Shown here one piece after another: positions 10,051 to 21,577 of a stretch of DNA of 64,000 nucleotides. This stretch comes from Gammaproteobacteria bacterium (GTDB lineage Bacteria > Pseudomonadota > Gammaproteobacteria > Steroidobacterales > Rariloculaceae), in the NCBI GenBank assembly GCA_022826245.1, contig JAJDVG010000040.1, positions 1 to 64,000 of the forward strand, in the 5' to 3' direction. The notes below the pieces were generated by a model. The model had not been told where the DNA came from. It searched no databases and worked only from the letters and a program-made list of their open reading frames with translations. How positions within the stretch are numbered: the first letter of the stretch is position 1; each line of letters opens with the position of its first letter. The translations under genes were made by a program, and so were the position numbers.

Positions 10051-10650
10051 GTGTTTTCCGGGATCGTCAGGACCACCGGCCGGGTCATCGAACGGACCGA
10101 CCTGGGCGGCGATGCGCGGCTCGCGATCGGTTACGGAACCGACGAACTCGGCGCCATCGCGCCGGGCGCGAGCATCGCGGTCAACGGGGCCTGCCTGACC
10201 GCGACTGCCTGTGGCCCCGGCCGTTTCGAAGCCGACGTATCGAAGGAAACGCTGGCGGTGACGACCCTGGGCGCCCTGGAAGTCGGCAGCCCGGTCAACC
10301 TCGAACCGTCGCTCAGGGTCGGCGACCCGATGGACGGCCACTACGTGAGCGGTCACATCGACGGTGTCGGCCGTGTCGTCGAGATCGGGCCTGCCGCGCG
10401 TTCGACCTTTCTCGCCATCGAGTTGCCCGGGACGCTGAGCCGCTACGTGGCGCGCAAGGGCTCGATCGCCGTCGACGGAGTGAGCCTGACGGTGAACGCC
10501 GTCAGCGGCCGCCGTTTCGAAGTCAACATCGTGCCGCACACACGCGAGGCGACGGTCATTTCCGGGTATGCGCCCGACACGCCTGTTAACATTGAGGTCG
10601 ACATCGTCGCACGCTATGTCGAACGTCTCGGCGGCCGGGAATCTTCGTGA
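10051..10650 (+). CDS. ribE: Riboflavin synthase alpha subunit
   Basis: A 199-residue protein with the duplicated beta-barrel arrangement of riboflavin synthase, which dismutates two 6,7-dimethyl-8-ribityllumazine molecules. The start at GTG 10051 gives the standard N-terminus MFSGIVRTTGRV (family MFTGIV). The repeats show as NGACLTATACGPGRFEADVSKETL in the first half and VDGVSLTVNAVSGRRFEVNIVPHT in the second; MDGHYVSGHIDG links them. The long track ORF starting at 9691 is read-through in front. Sits between ribD and the ribB-type gene. Confidence 0.96.
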   Translation: MFSGIVRTTGRVIERTDLGGDARLAIGYGTDELGAIAPGASIAVNGACLTATACGPGRFEADVSKETLAVTTLGALEVGSPVNLEPSLRVGDPMDGHYVSGHIDGVGRVVEIGPAARSTFLAIELPGTLSRYVARKGSIAVDGVSLTVNAVSGRRFEVNIVPHTREATVISGYAPDTPVNIEVDIVARYVERLGGRESS

Positions 10651-10720
10651 CGAACGATCCCGGGCACACCGGACAGGCAAGCAAAGTGCAGCGAACCAGG
10701 CATCCGGCTTCAGGGAAATC

Positions 10721-11887
10721 ATGATTACGCGAGCAGGAACCGAAAAGGCGTGGTCGGGACTCGATCCGATCGAGGACATCATCGCCGCGATCCGCAAGGG
10801 CGAGATGGCCGTGATCCTCGACGACGAAGATCGCGAGAACGAAGGCGACCTGATCATGGCCGCGAGCAAGGTTCGCAGCGAACACATCAATTTCATGGCG
10901 CGCTACGGCCGCGGCCTGATCTGCCTGACCCTGACGCGGTCGCGCTGCGAGCAGTTGCGGCTGCCGCTCATGGTCAGCGGCACCGACCGCCGCAAGTCCA
11001 CCAATTTCACCGTGTCGATCGAGGCGACCGAAGGCGTCACGACGGGTATCTCGGCGCATGACCGCGCTCGTACGGTGCGCGCCGCGGTGGCGCCCCAGGC
11101 GCAACCGGACGACCTGCGCCAGCCCGGGCATATCTTTCCGCTCATGGCGCAGCCCGGGGGCGTGCTGACGCGCGCCGGGCACACCGAGGCCGGTTGCGAC
11201 TTCGCGCGGCTCGCGGGACTCGAGCCGGCTTCGGTGATCGTCGAAATCCTCAACGACGACGGCACGATGGCGCGCCGCGACGATCTGATCGCCTTCGCGC
11301 GGCGTCACAATCTCAAGATCGGCACGATCGCGGACCTGATCGAATACCGCCTCGCGCACGAGGAAACGGTCGAAGCGATCGCCGAGCTCGGTATCGAGAC
11401 GCCGTTCGGCCCGTTCAGGCTCATCTGCTTCGACGATCACATCAACCGCAATGTGCACCTCGCGCTCGTGCGTGGAACGATCGACACGAGTCGTCCCGTG
11501 CTCGTGCGCGTGCACCGTCAGGACACCCTGAGCGACGTGGTCAACGTCCGGCATCCGCGCCTCGGCTGGCCCCTGGCGGACGCGATGCGGCAGATCGCCC
11601 GCGAGGGCAGCGGCGTGATCGTGATACTCAGGCACGACGAATCGGCCCGGGACCTCATGTCGGCCCTGCGTTCGCTGCGCGAAACGCAGGACTCGCTGGC
11701 GGCGCGGCGCGAGCGCAGCATGGACCTGCGTACCTTCGGCACGGGCGCGCAGGTGCTTCGCGCGCTCGGGATCACCAAGATGCGGGTGCTCAGCGCGCCG
11801 AAACACATGCATGCGCTGTCGGGATTCGGTCTGGAGGTCGTCGAGTACGTGGCGCCGGAAGACAGCGGCGACGCCGGGCATGGCTGA
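10721..11887 (+). CDS. ribB: 3,4-dihydroxy-2-butanone-4-phosphate synthase with degenerate cyclohydrolase II domain (RibBX type)
   Basis: A 388-residue two-domain protein. The N-terminal half is a complete DHBP synthase: [18 protein letters not shown] (acidic metal site), [39 protein letters not shown]. It makes the four-carbon unit used by RibH from ribulose 5-phosphate. The C-terminal half (about 215-388) aligns in position with GTP cyclohydrolase II but lacks the zinc-binding cysteines; where family members have a Cys-rich loop this reads [19 protein letters not shown]. This agrees with RibBX proteins described in other gammaproteobacteria, so a separate ribA is expected elsewhere. ATG 10721 is preferred (AGGGA just upstream); it overlaps ribH by 8 bases. 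Confidence 0.93.
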   Translation: MITRAGTEKAWSGLDPIEDIIAAIRKGEMAVILDDEDRENEGDLIMAASKVRSEHINFMARYGRGLICLTLTRSRCEQLRLPLMVSGTDRRKSTNFTVSIEATEGVTTGISAHDRARTVRAAVAPQAQPDDLRQPGHIFPLMAQPGGVLTRAGHTEAGCDFARLAGLEPASVIVEILNDDGTMARRDDLIAFARRHNLKIGTIADLIEYRLAHEETVEAIAELGIETPFGPFRLICFDDHINRNVHLALVRGTIDTSRPVLVRVHRQDTLSDVVNVRHPRLGWPLADAMRQIAREGSGVIVILRHDESARDLMSALRSLRETQDSLAARRERSMDLRTFGTGAQVLRALGITKMRVLSAPKHMHALSGFGLEVVEYVAPEDSGDAGHG

Positions 11888-12359
11888 CAATATCCGCACG
11901 ATCGAGGGCGGCCTCGACGCGCGTGGATTGCGCGTCGGGATCGTCGCCTCGCGTTTCAACGACTTCATCGTCGACCGGCTGCTTGGCGCGGCCGTCGATA
12001 CGCTGCTCGAACACGGCGCCGATGCAGCGGACATCACGGTCGTTCGCGTTCCGGGAGCGTTCGAGACGCCGCTCGCGCTGCGCAAGATGGCCGCGAGCGG
12101 CGGCTACGACGCGCTCGTCGCGCTCGGTTGCGTGATCCGCGGCGCCACGCCGCACTTCGACTACGTCGCGGGCGAGGCGAGCAGCGGCGTCGCGAGCGCA
12201 TCGCTCGAGCACGGCATCGCGATCGGCTTCGGCATCCTCACTGTCGACACGATCGAACAGGGAATCGAGCGGGCCGGGTCGAAGGCCGGCAACAAGGGCG
12301 TCGATGCGGCCATTTCCGCGATCCGCATGGCGTCGGCGATGCGCGAGCTGGAGCGCTAG
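11880..12359 (+). CDS. ribH: 6,7-dimethyl-8-ribityllumazine synthase
   Basis: A 159-residue lumazine synthase, condensing the RibB product with the pyrimidine from RibD. Characteristic segments: [30 protein letters not shown] and [19 protein letters not shown], with the catalytic histidine near HFDYV. The ATG at 11880 overlaps the end of ribB, which fits translational coupling. Family members form icosahedral or pentameric shells in the cytosol. Confidence 0.97.
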   Translation: MADNIRTIEGGLDARGLRVGIVASRFNDFIVDRLLGAAVDTLLEHGADAADITVVRVPGAFETPLALRKMAASGGYDALVALGCVIRGATPHFDYVAGEASSGVASASLEHGIAIGFGILTVDTIEQGIERAGSKAGNKGVDAAISAIRMASAMRELER

Positions 12360-12362
12360 CGT

Positions 12363-12797
12363 TTGGCAAGTACCGGTTCGCGACGCGGCGCTCGGGACTA
12401 TCTCGTCCAGGCGCTCTACCAGTGGCAGCTTGCCGATCACGACTTCGCTGAACTCGTCGGCCAGTTCGAGCGCGAGGAGGATTTCGCTTCCATAGACCAG
12501 GCGTATTTTCGGGCGCTGCTCGAAGTCGTGCTCGAGGATGTCGAGACGCTCGACGCGACCATCGCCCGTTTCGCCGTGAGGTCTCCGCAACAGCTCGACG
12601 CCGTTGGCCGCGCGATCCTGTTGCTTGGGCTGGCGGAACTCGGGAATCGCCCCGATGTTCCGACAAATGCGATCATCAACGAGGCGGTCGAGCTCGCGAA
12701 ACGGTACGGCGCCACCGACAGCTACCGCTTCGTCAACGCGTTGCTCGACAAGGCGGCGAAGGAACTCGGAGAGCGTGATGGCGGGCGCAGGCAATGA
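12363..12797 (+). CDS. nusB: Transcription antitermination factor NusB
   Basis: A 144-residue all-helical NusB, which with NusE binds boxA RNA in rRNA antitermination. Recognisable segments: RRGARDYLVQALYQWQL at the start and PTNAIINEAVELAKRYG with FVNALLDKAAKEL at the end. The start is a TTG at 12363, three bases after the ribH stop, an uncommon start codon supported by the conserved N-terminus. ribH-nusB-thiL is a standard order. Confidence 0.96.
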   Translation: MASTGSRRGARDYLVQALYQWQLADHDFAELVGQFEREEDFASIDQAYFRALLEVVLEDVETLDATIARFAVRSPQQLDAVGRAILLLGLAELGNRPDVPTNAIINEAVELAKRYGATDSYRFVNALLDKAAKELGERDGGRRQ

Positions 12798-13755
12798 CGA
12801 CGAGGCATTGGGCGAGTTCGAGCTCATCGACCGGTTTTTCGCGAGCGAAGCCGACGCCGACGGCATGCTGATCGGCATCGGCGACGACGCCGCCGTCATC
12901 GACGCCGAGGGGCCCTTGGCCATCGCCGTCGATACGCTCGTTGCCGGCACGCACTTTCCCGACAACTCTCCGGGCGACCTGGTGGGTTACCGGGTTCTGG
13001 CCGTCAACCTCAGCGATCTGGCGGCGATGGGCGCGCGACCGCGCTGGGCAACGCTGGCCCTGACCTTGCCGGAGACCGATCCGGTCTGGCTCGACGGTTT
13101 TTCAAAGGGCTTCCTGGACCTTGCCGCAGGGCATGGCGTCACGCTCGTCGGCGGCGACCTGACGCGGGGTCCGCTCGCTGCGACCGTTCAGGTCATCGGC
13201 AGCGTGGACCCGGACACCGCGATGACCCGCGGTGGGGGCAGGATCGGCGATGAGGTCTACGTGACGGGCACGCTCGGCGACGCGGCGGCGGGACTTGCCG
13301 CGCTCGGCGGCTTCCAGGTGCCGGACAGCGCCGTGCGCGAGCGGCTCGAGGGCCGATTCGCCCGGCCGGACGTGCGCGTCGCCGAGGGCCTTGCGATTGC
13401 GTCCCTTGCGAACGCGGCGATCGATGTTTCCGACGGGCTCATCGCCGATCTGGGGCACATCTGCAGGCGCAGCGGCTGCGGCGCCGTCGTCGATGTCGAG
13501 CGGATTCCGCTGTCCGCCGATCTGCTTACCGCATGCGCGCCCGACGAGGCTCTGGCACATGCGCTCGGCGGCGGCGATGACTACGAGCTCTGTTTCGCGG
13601 CGCCGGCCGAACGATCGGCGGCGATCCGGCGCGCGCTGCTCGAGACCGGCACGCGCGTCACGCGTATCGGTCGACTCGTTGCCGGCAACGGCGTCGCCTG
13701 TCGGCGCGGCGGCGAACCGTTCGACGTCTCCACGGGCGGCTACGCCCACTTCTGA
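12778..13755 (+). CDS. thiL: Thiamine-monophosphate kinase
   Basis: A 325-residue PurM-like kinase that phosphorylates thiamine monophosphate to the active diphosphate. Motifs: GIGDDAAVID near residue 40, DTLVAGTHFP, VGYRVLAVNLSDLAAMGARP, LVGGDLTRGP and AIDVSDGLIADLGHIC, all typical. Starts at ATG 12778, overlapping nusB by 20 bases. The track ORF begins earlier inside nusB. Confidence 0.96.
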   Translation: MAGAGNDDEALGEFELIDRFFASEADADGMLIGIGDDAAVIDAEGPLAIAVDTLVAGTHFPDNSPGDLVGYRVLAVNLSDLAAMGARPRWATLALTLPETDPVWLDGFSKGFLDLAAGHGVTLVGGDLTRGPLAATVQVIGSVDPDTAMTRGGGRIGDEVYVTGTLGDAAAGLAALGGFQVPDSAVRERLEGRFARPDVRVAEGLAIASLANAAIDVSDGLIADLGHICRRSGCGAVVDVERIPLSADLLTACAPDEALAHALGGGDDYELCFAAPAERSAAIRRALLETGTRVTRIGRLVAGNGVACRRGGEPFDVSTGGYAHF

Positions 13756-13861
13756 CGTGGCGTCTCCCGATCCGCATAGCTCGCCGCGCTGCCGCGTTCA
13801 TCGTCGCCCACACGCGCGGCCGGGCGTGATTCCCGGCGATCGCCGCACCCGGAGCTGAGCC

Positions 13862-14338
13862 ATGCGGACCCGATTCAATCCTCGATTGCTGCGCGATCCT
13901 GTTCACCTGCTCGCAACCGGTTTCGGGATCGGCCTCGTGCCGCGCGCGCCGGGCACGGCGGCCAGCGTGCTTGCGCTCGCGCCGCTGTGGCTGATGCTGG
14001 ACCTGCCGCTGGTCTTGCGGGCCGCCGTGGCGCTCGCCGTCGTCGCGCTCGGCATATGGGTGTGCGGAGAGAGCGCGCGCCGGCTCGAGGTCCACGATCA
14101 TCCGGCGATCGTGCTCGACGAAATTGCGGCGATGCTGTTGCTGTCCGTGCTGCTCGATCCCGACCTGCCGATGCTGCTGACGGCGCTCGTGCTGTTCCGG
14201 GTATTCGACATCGCCAAGCCCTGGCCGATCCGCGGCGTGGATCGGGCCGTGCCGGGCGGTGTGGGCATCATGCTCGATGACGTGCTCGCAGCCGGCTATA
14301 CGGCCGTCTGCCTCGCGGTCATCGGGATCGTCGTGTAA
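13862..14338 (+). CDS. pgpA: Phosphatidylglycerophosphatase A
   Basis: A 158-residue inner-membrane enzyme that dephosphorylates phosphatidylglycerophosphate. It opens HLLATGFGIGLVPRAPGTAASVLA, has PAIVLDEIAAMLLL (conserved acidic pair), FRVFDIAKPWPI and a final GGVGIMLDDVLAAGYTAVCL, all family hallmarks, with about four hydrophobic segments. It ends the rib-nusB-thiL run, 106 bases after thiL, and is convergent with xseB six bases away. Confidence 0.96.
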   Translation: MRTRFNPRLLRDPVHLLATGFGIGLVPRAPGTAASVLALAPLWLMLDLPLVLRAAVALAVVALGIWVCGESARRLEVHDHPAIVLDEIAAMLLLSVLLDPDLPMLLTALVLFRVFDIAKPWPIRGVDRAVPGGVGIMLDDVLAAGYTAVCLAVIGIVV

Positions 14339-14344
14339 GGGCCG

Positions 14345-14593
14345 TCAGTCCCCTGCCGTTTCGAACGGTTCCGGTTTCGGTTCCGCCTCGGCGCCCGACT
14401 TGAGCAGGATCTCGACCTTCTGTTCGGCTTCGCGCAGCGTCGTCTGGCATTGCCGCGTCAGCTTGACGCCGCGTTCGAACTCCTTGAGCGCCTGCTCGAG
14501 CGACAGTTCGCCGCTCTCGAGATTCCTGACCAGGGCTTCGAGTTCTTCGAGCGACTTCTCCAGTCGCGCGAGGTTGTCGGATTGCCCGGTCAT
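14345..14593 (-). CDS. xseB: Exodeoxyribonuclease VII small subunit
   Basis: An 82-residue, mostly coiled-coil subunit that assembles with XseA to degrade single-stranded DNA. The family pattern is clear: LEKSLEELEALVRNLESGELSLEQALKEFERGVKLTRQCQ. In many gammaproteobacteria xseB heads an xseB-ispA-dxs operon; here there is no ispA after it, only the convergent pgpA, and its upstream neighbour is katG, 75 bases away. Confidence 0.94.
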   Translation of the reverse strand: MTGQSDNLARLEKSLEELEALVRNLESGELSLEQALKEFERGVKLTRQCQTTLREAEQKVEILLKSGAEAEPKPEPFETAGD

Positions 14594-14668
14594 TCGATCA
14601 CCACGCGGTTCACCGGATGCCCGGCCGCTGCCGCGCGCTCGACGCCCTTCGGAACCGCTTTGCCCGGA

Positions 14669-17155
<2,487 letters not shown>

Positions 17156-19042
17156 ATGAGCAAGAGCTACCTCGCTGCCGACATCGAAGTGCTTAGCGGC
17201 CTCGAGCCCGTGCGCCGCCGGCCCGGCATGTACACCGACACCACGCGGCCGAACCACCTCGCGCACGAGGTCGTCGACAACAGCGTCGACGAGGCGATCG
17301 AAGGCTACGCGAAGAAGATTCGCGTGCGCCTCTTCGGCGACGGCTCGCTCGAGGTCGAGGACGACGGTCGCGGTATGCCGGTCGACATGCATCCGAAGGA
17401 AAAAATGCCCGGCGTCGAACTCATACTCACGAAGCTGCACTCCGGCGGCAAGTTCTCGAACAAGAACTACCGGTTTTCGGGTGGCCTGCACGGTGTGGGC
17501 GTCTCGGTCGTGAACGCGCTGTCGCAGAACCTCGAGGTGTGGATCAAGCGCGGCGGCGCCGAATACAACATGAGTTTCGTCAACGGCAGACGCCGCGGCA
17601 AGCTCGACATCGTCGGCAAGGTCGGCAAGGCGAATACGGGCACGACGATCCGTTTCTGGCCCGATTCTCGGTACTTCGACACCGTGACCTTCTCGCTCTC
17701 GAGGCTCCGGCACATGCTGAGAGCCAAGGCGGTGCTCTGCCCGGGTCTCGAGGTCTCGCTCGAGATCGAGAAAACCGGATCCAGTGAAACGTGGCACTAC
17801 GACAAGGGCCTCGAGCAATACCTGGAGGAGAGTCTCGTCGACGGCCAATGGTTGCCGGAGGCGCCCTTCGCCGGCCATCTCGAAGGCAAGCGCGAGACGC
17901 TCGACTGGGCGCTCGTCTGGCGCCTCGACGACGAGACCGGCGTCACGGAGAGCTACGTCAACCTGATTCCGACAACGCAGGGCGGTACCCACGTCAACGG
18001 CTTGCGTTCCGGGCTCACCGAAGCGCTGCGCGAATTCTGCGAGTTTCGCAACCTCTTGCCGCGCGGCATGAAGCTCTCGCCCGAGGATGTCTGGGACGGC
18101 GTGAGCTACGTTCTCGCGGTGAAGCTCGAAGACCCGCAGTTCGCGGGCCAGACCAAGGAGCGGCTCGGCTCGCGCGAGTGCGCGACTTTCGTTTCCGGCG
18201 TCATCAAGGACAACTTCGCAATCTGGCTGAACCGGCATCCGGAGACGGGCGACGAGATCGCGGCCGGGGCGATCGCCAGGGCGCAGCAGCGCGTCAAGTC
18301 GGCGAAAAAGGTCGTACGCAAGCGCGTCGTCTCCGGCCCCGCGCTGCCGGGCAAGCTCGCCGACTGCACGCTGCAGGAGCCGGCACTGACGGAGCTCTTT
18401 CTCGTCGAGGGCGATTCGGCGGGCGGCTCGGCGAAACAGGCCCGCGATCGCGAGCGCCAGGCCGTGATGCCCCTGCGCGGCAAGATCCTCAACACCTGGG
18501 AGGTCGAAACTTCCGAGCTGCTGGCCTCCCAGGAAGTGCACAACATCAGCGTGGCGCTCGGCGTCGACCCGAGTTCGGGCAAGCTCGACGGCCTGCGCTA
18601 TCACAAGATCTGCATTCTTGCCGACGCCGATTCCGACGGCCTGCACATCGCGACGCTGCTTTGCGCGTTGTTTTTGCGGCACTTCCGCTCGCTCGTCGAA
18701 GCCGGCCACGTGTTCGTGGCCATGCCGCCGCTGTACCGCATCGATGCCGGCAAGGAAGTCCACTACGCGCTCGACGATGCCGAGCGCGATCTCATCGTCG
18801 ATCGCGTCGAAGATCGCAACAAGCGCGTCGCCGTGACGGTCACGCGTTTCAAGGGGCTCGGAGAAATGGACCCGACCCAGCTTCGGGAAACGACGATGGC
18901 GGCCGATACGCGGCGGCTCGTTCAGCTTACCGTCGACGGCAGCGACGGCACGGACAGGCTCATGGACATGTTGCTGGCCAGGAAGCGCGCCCCCGACCGG
19001 CGCGAATGGCTGCAGGAGAAGGGCAATCTTGCGGAACTGTAG
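17156..19042 (+). CDS. parE: DNA topoisomerase IV subunit B
   Basis: A 628-residue type IIA topoisomerase ATPase subunit used in decatenating daughter chromosomes. GHKL ATPase motifs: EVVDNSVDEAIEGYAKKI, VEDDGRGMPVDMH, SGGLHGVGVSVVNALS. TOPRIM motifs: LTELFLVEGDSAGGSAKQARD, PLRGKILNTWEVE and ADADSDGLHI. Length and the RFKGLGEMDPTQLRETTM segment fit ParE rather than the longer GyrB. parC follows after 156 bases. Confidence 0.96.
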   Translation: MSKSYLAADIEVLSGLEPVRRRPGMYTDTTRPNHLAHEVVDNSVDEAIEGYAKKIRVRLFGDGSLEVEDDGRGMPVDMHPKEKMPGVELILTKLHSGGKFSNKNYRFSGGLHGVGVSVVNALSQNLEVWIKRGGAEYNMSFVNGRRRGKLDIVGKVGKANTGTTIRFWPDSRYFDTVTFSLSRLRHMLRAKAVLCPGLEVSLEIEKTGSSETWHYDKGLEQYLEESLVDGQWLPEAPFAGHLEGKRETLDWALVWRLDDETGVTESYVNLIPTTQGGTHVNGLRSGLTEALREFCEFRNLLPRGMKLSPEDVWDGVSYVLAVKLEDPQFAGQTKERLGSRECATFVSGVIKDNFAIWLNRHPETGDEIAAGAIARAQQRVKSAKKVVRKRVVSGPALPGKLADCTLQEPALTELFLVEGDSAGGSAKQARDRERQAVMPLRGKILNTWEVETSELLASQEVHNISVALGVDPSSGKLDGLRYHKICILADADSDGLHIATLLCALFLRHFRSLVEAGHVFVAMPPLYRIDAGKEVHYALDDAERDLIVDRVEDRNKRVAVTVTRFKGLGEMDPTQLRETTMAADTRRLVQLTVDGSDGTDRLMDMLLARKRAPDRREWLQEKGNLAEL

Positions 19043-19061
19043 TGCGGCAGAGCGGCCGCAC
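19042..19061 (+). terminator. Hairpin directly after parE stop
   Basis: GTGCGGC at 19042-19048 and GCCGCAC at 19055-19061 form a perfect 7-bp stem with a 6-base loop beginning at the last base of the stop codon. There is no T-run, so it may be an attenuator or mRNA-stabilising hairpin rather than a full terminator. Confidence 0.3.
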
Positions 19062-19138
19062 GGCGCAGGCGGCATCCGGCAACCCGCCGCCCAGGCACGC
19101 GTGGCAGCCGATCCGCCGTTTTCGGCGAGGCGGTCTTG

Positions 19139-19152
19139 CGCCACATGTGGCG
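19139..19152. promoter_or_regulatory. 14-bp perfect palindrome upstream of parC
   Basis: CGCCACATGTGGCG reads the same on both strands, 46 bases before the parC start codon. The size and symmetry fit a dimeric regulator site, but no regulator is implicated. Confidence 0.25.
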
Positions 19153-19198
19153 GAGCCCTTGCCACGGGCTGACGCACGAACCATTCGAGGCACGGATC

Positions 19199-21433
19199 AT
19201 GAAAGTGCAGGAGCTTGATTTCGACGGCATCGAGCGCGTGCCGATGGCCACGTTTACCGAGAAGGCCTACCTCGACTATTCGATGTACGTCATTCTCGAT
19301 CGCGCGCTGCCGCACATCGGCGACGGCCTGAAACCCGTCCAGCGGCGCATCGTGTACGCGATGAGCGATCTCGGGCTGTCATCGCGCTCCAAACCCAAGA
19401 AGGCCGCGCGCACGGTCGGCGACGTGCTCGGCAAGTTTCACCCGCACGGCGATTCGGCTTGCTACGAAGCGATGGTGCACATGGCGCAACCGTTCGCCTA
19501 CCGCTACCCGATCGTCGACGGGCACGGGAACTGGGGGTCGCAGGACGACCCGAAGTCGTTCGCCGCGATGCGCTACACGGAAGCGAAGCTCACCGCCTAC
19601 GCGCGCGTGCTGCTCGCCGAGCTCGGTCAGGGCACGGTCGACTGGGTCCCGAACTTCGACGGCACGCTCAAGGAACCGACGCTGCTGCCCGCGGCGCTGC
19701 CGAATCTACTGCTCAACGGCACGAGCGGGATCGCCGTCGGCATGTCGACCGACGTGCCGCCGCACAATCTTCGCGAGGTCGCGACCGCGCTCATGCGCCT
19801 GCTCGATTGGCCGAATACGAGTCTTTCGCAACTCATGCAGCACATTCAGGGTCCGGACTTCCCGACCGGCGGCGTGCTCGTGTCGAGCGCCGGCGACATC
19901 GAGCAGGTCTACCGGACCGGAACGGGCTCGCTGCGCCTGCGCGCCAGTTACGAGATCGAGAACGGCGAGATCGTCATTACCGAGCTGCCCCATCAGGCCT
20001 CGGGCGCCAAGGTACTGGAGCAGATCGCAACGCAGATGCGCGCGAAGAAGCTGCCGATGATGGACGACCTGCGCGACGAGTCCGACCACGAGTGCCCGAC
20101 CCGGCTCGTGCTGACGCCGCGCTCCAACCGCGTCGACGTCGCAAGGCTCATGAGCCACCTGTTCGCGACGACCGATCTCGAACGCACGGTGCGCGTCAAC
20201 TGCAACGTCATCGGCGTCGACGGCCGCCCGCGGGTTTACGGGCTCAAGCCCCTGCTGGAGGAATGGATCGGCTTTCGGACCGCGACCGTAAGGCGCCGTA
20301 TCGAGCATCGCCTGAACCGGGTGACGGCGCGCCTGCACGTCCTCGAGGGCCTCTTGATCGCGTACCTGAACATCGATGAGGTGATCGCGATCATCCGCGA
20401 GGAAGACGAGCCCAAGCCCGTGCTCATGGCGCGCTTCGACCTCAGCGACGCCCAGGCGGAATCGATCCTGGAACTGAAGCTGCGCAACCTCGCGAAGCTC
20501 GAGGAGATGAAACTGCGCGGGGAGCAGGCGGACCTGATGGAAGAACGGGCGGAACTGGAGGCGACGCTCGGTTCGCAGGAGAAGCTCAACGACCTGATCA
20601 AGCGCGAGCTTGCGGAACTCGCCGAAACCCATGGCGACGACCGGCGCACGGAGATCGACGACAAACAGGCACCTGCCCAAGCGATCGCCGAAGCTGATCT
20701 CGTCACGAGCGATCCGGTGACCGTCATCCTGTCCGAGCGCGGCTGGGCGCGCGCGGCGAAGGGACACGAGATCGATGCCGAAGCGCTCTCCTACCGCTCG
20801 GGGGACGGGTTTCTCGCCTCCGCGCCGGGCCGCAGCAACCAGCTTGCGGTGTTCATCGACAGTACCGGACGCGCCTACAGCCTCGCGGCGCACACGCTGC
20901 CGTCGGCCCGCGGCCAGGGCGAGCCGCTGTCCGGCCATGTCAACCCGCCCGACGGCGCAAGCTTCTGCACGGTGCTGACCGGCGCGCCGCAGGACCGCTG
21001 GATCCTCGCGTCATCGGCAGGCTACGGATTCATCGTCAGGCTCGAGGATCTCTATTCGCGCACCAAGGCCGGCAAGGCGGTGCTGCGCGTGCCGGACGGG
21101 CACACGGTCGTTGCGGCGGCGCCGGTCGGCGAGAAGGCCAGGTGGATCGCCGCGGCATCGAGCGACGGGCGCCTGCTCGTATTCGATCTGAAGGAATTGC
21201 CCGAACTCGGCAAGGGCAAGGGCATCAGGATTCTGGGGCTGCCTCCGGCCACCGGCGCGACGCTCGCGGGGCTCTGTGCTTTCGGTGAGCGCCAGCGTGT
21301 CAGGATCAAGGCCCTGGACCGCTGGATGACTCTCCGGTACAAGGACCTCGACCGCTATCGCGGCAACCGCGGCCGCCGCGGCCTGCTGCTGCCGCGCGGC
21401 TGGCAGAAGGTCGAGCGTGTGGCGAGGGGATAA
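19199..21433 (+). CDS. parC: DNA topoisomerase IV subunit A
   Basis: A 744-residue DNA-breaking subunit partnering ParE. N-terminal [21 protein letters not shown], then the quinolone-contact segment [19 protein letters not shown] with Ser and Glu at the positions equivalent to E. coli S80 and E84, so the classical resistance changes are absent. The catalytic tyrosine is in [13 protein letters not shown]-terminal beta-pinwheel is present. ATG 19199 is preferred since [16 protein letters not shown] is a natural N-terminus; the track ORF extends upstream. Confidence 0.96.
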   Translation: MKVQELDFDGIERVPMATFTEKAYLDYSMYVILDRALPHIGDGLKPVQRRIVYAMSDLGLSSRSKPKKAARTVGDVLGKFHPHGDSACYEAMVHMAQPFAYRYPIVDGHGNWGSQDDPKSFAAMRYTEAKLTAYARVLLAELGQGTVDWVPNFDGTLKEPTLLPAALPNLLLNGTSGIAVGMSTDVPPHNLREVATALMRLLDWPNTSLSQLMQHIQGPDFPTGGVLVSSAGDIEQVYRTGTGSLRLRASYEIENGEIVITELPHQASGAKVLEQIATQMRAKKLPMMDDLRDESDHECPTRLVLTPRSNRVDVARLMSHLFATTDLERTVRVNCNVIGVDGRPRVYGLKPLLEEWIGFRTATVRRRIEHRLNRVTARLHVLEGLLIAYLNIDEVIAIIREEDEPKPVLMARFDLSDAQAESILELKLRNLAKLEEMKLRGEQADLMEERAELEATLGSQEKLNDLIKRELAELAETHGDDRRTEIDDKQAPAQAIAEADLVTSDPVTVILSERGWARAAKGHEIDAEALSYRSGDGFLASAPGRSNQLAVFIDSTGRAYSLAAHTLPSARGQGEPLSGHVNPPDGASFCTVLTGAPQDRWILASSAGYGFIVRLEDLYSRTKAGKAVLRVPDGHTVVAAAPVGEKARWIAAASSDGRLLVFDLKELPELGKGKGIRILGLPPATGATLAGLCAFGERQRVRIKALDRWMTLRYKDLDRYRGNRGRRGLLLPRGWQKVERVARG

Positions 21434-21468
21434 TACCCGCGCGTCCACCAGTCCCCATCGGACCGCAA

Positions 21469-21547
21469 GCGACTGATCGCAACCGTTTCTCCCGAACACC
21501 TTCGAACTTGCTCGGCTTGAGCGGGAGAAACGGTTGCGAGTAGTCGC
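21469..21547. terminator. Long inverted repeat between convergent parC and epmB
   Basis: CGCAACCGTTTCTCCCG at 21478-21494 is matched perfectly by CGGGAGAAACGGTTGCG at 21522-21538. The pairing continues outward through GCGACT / AGTCGC, for about 26 bp with two mismatches and a 27-base loop. No T-run follows on either strand. Its place between two converging genes suggests a bidirectional terminator or a repeated palindromic element. Confidence 0.6.
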
Positions 21548-21577
21548 GTGGCCCGCAGTCGCGAGCACACCCGCCGC

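Noticed and set aside
8389-10721. FMN riboswitch controlling the rib operon
   Set aside because: No conserved RFN element was recognised in front of ribD, ribE or ribB; ribD overlaps nrdR directly.
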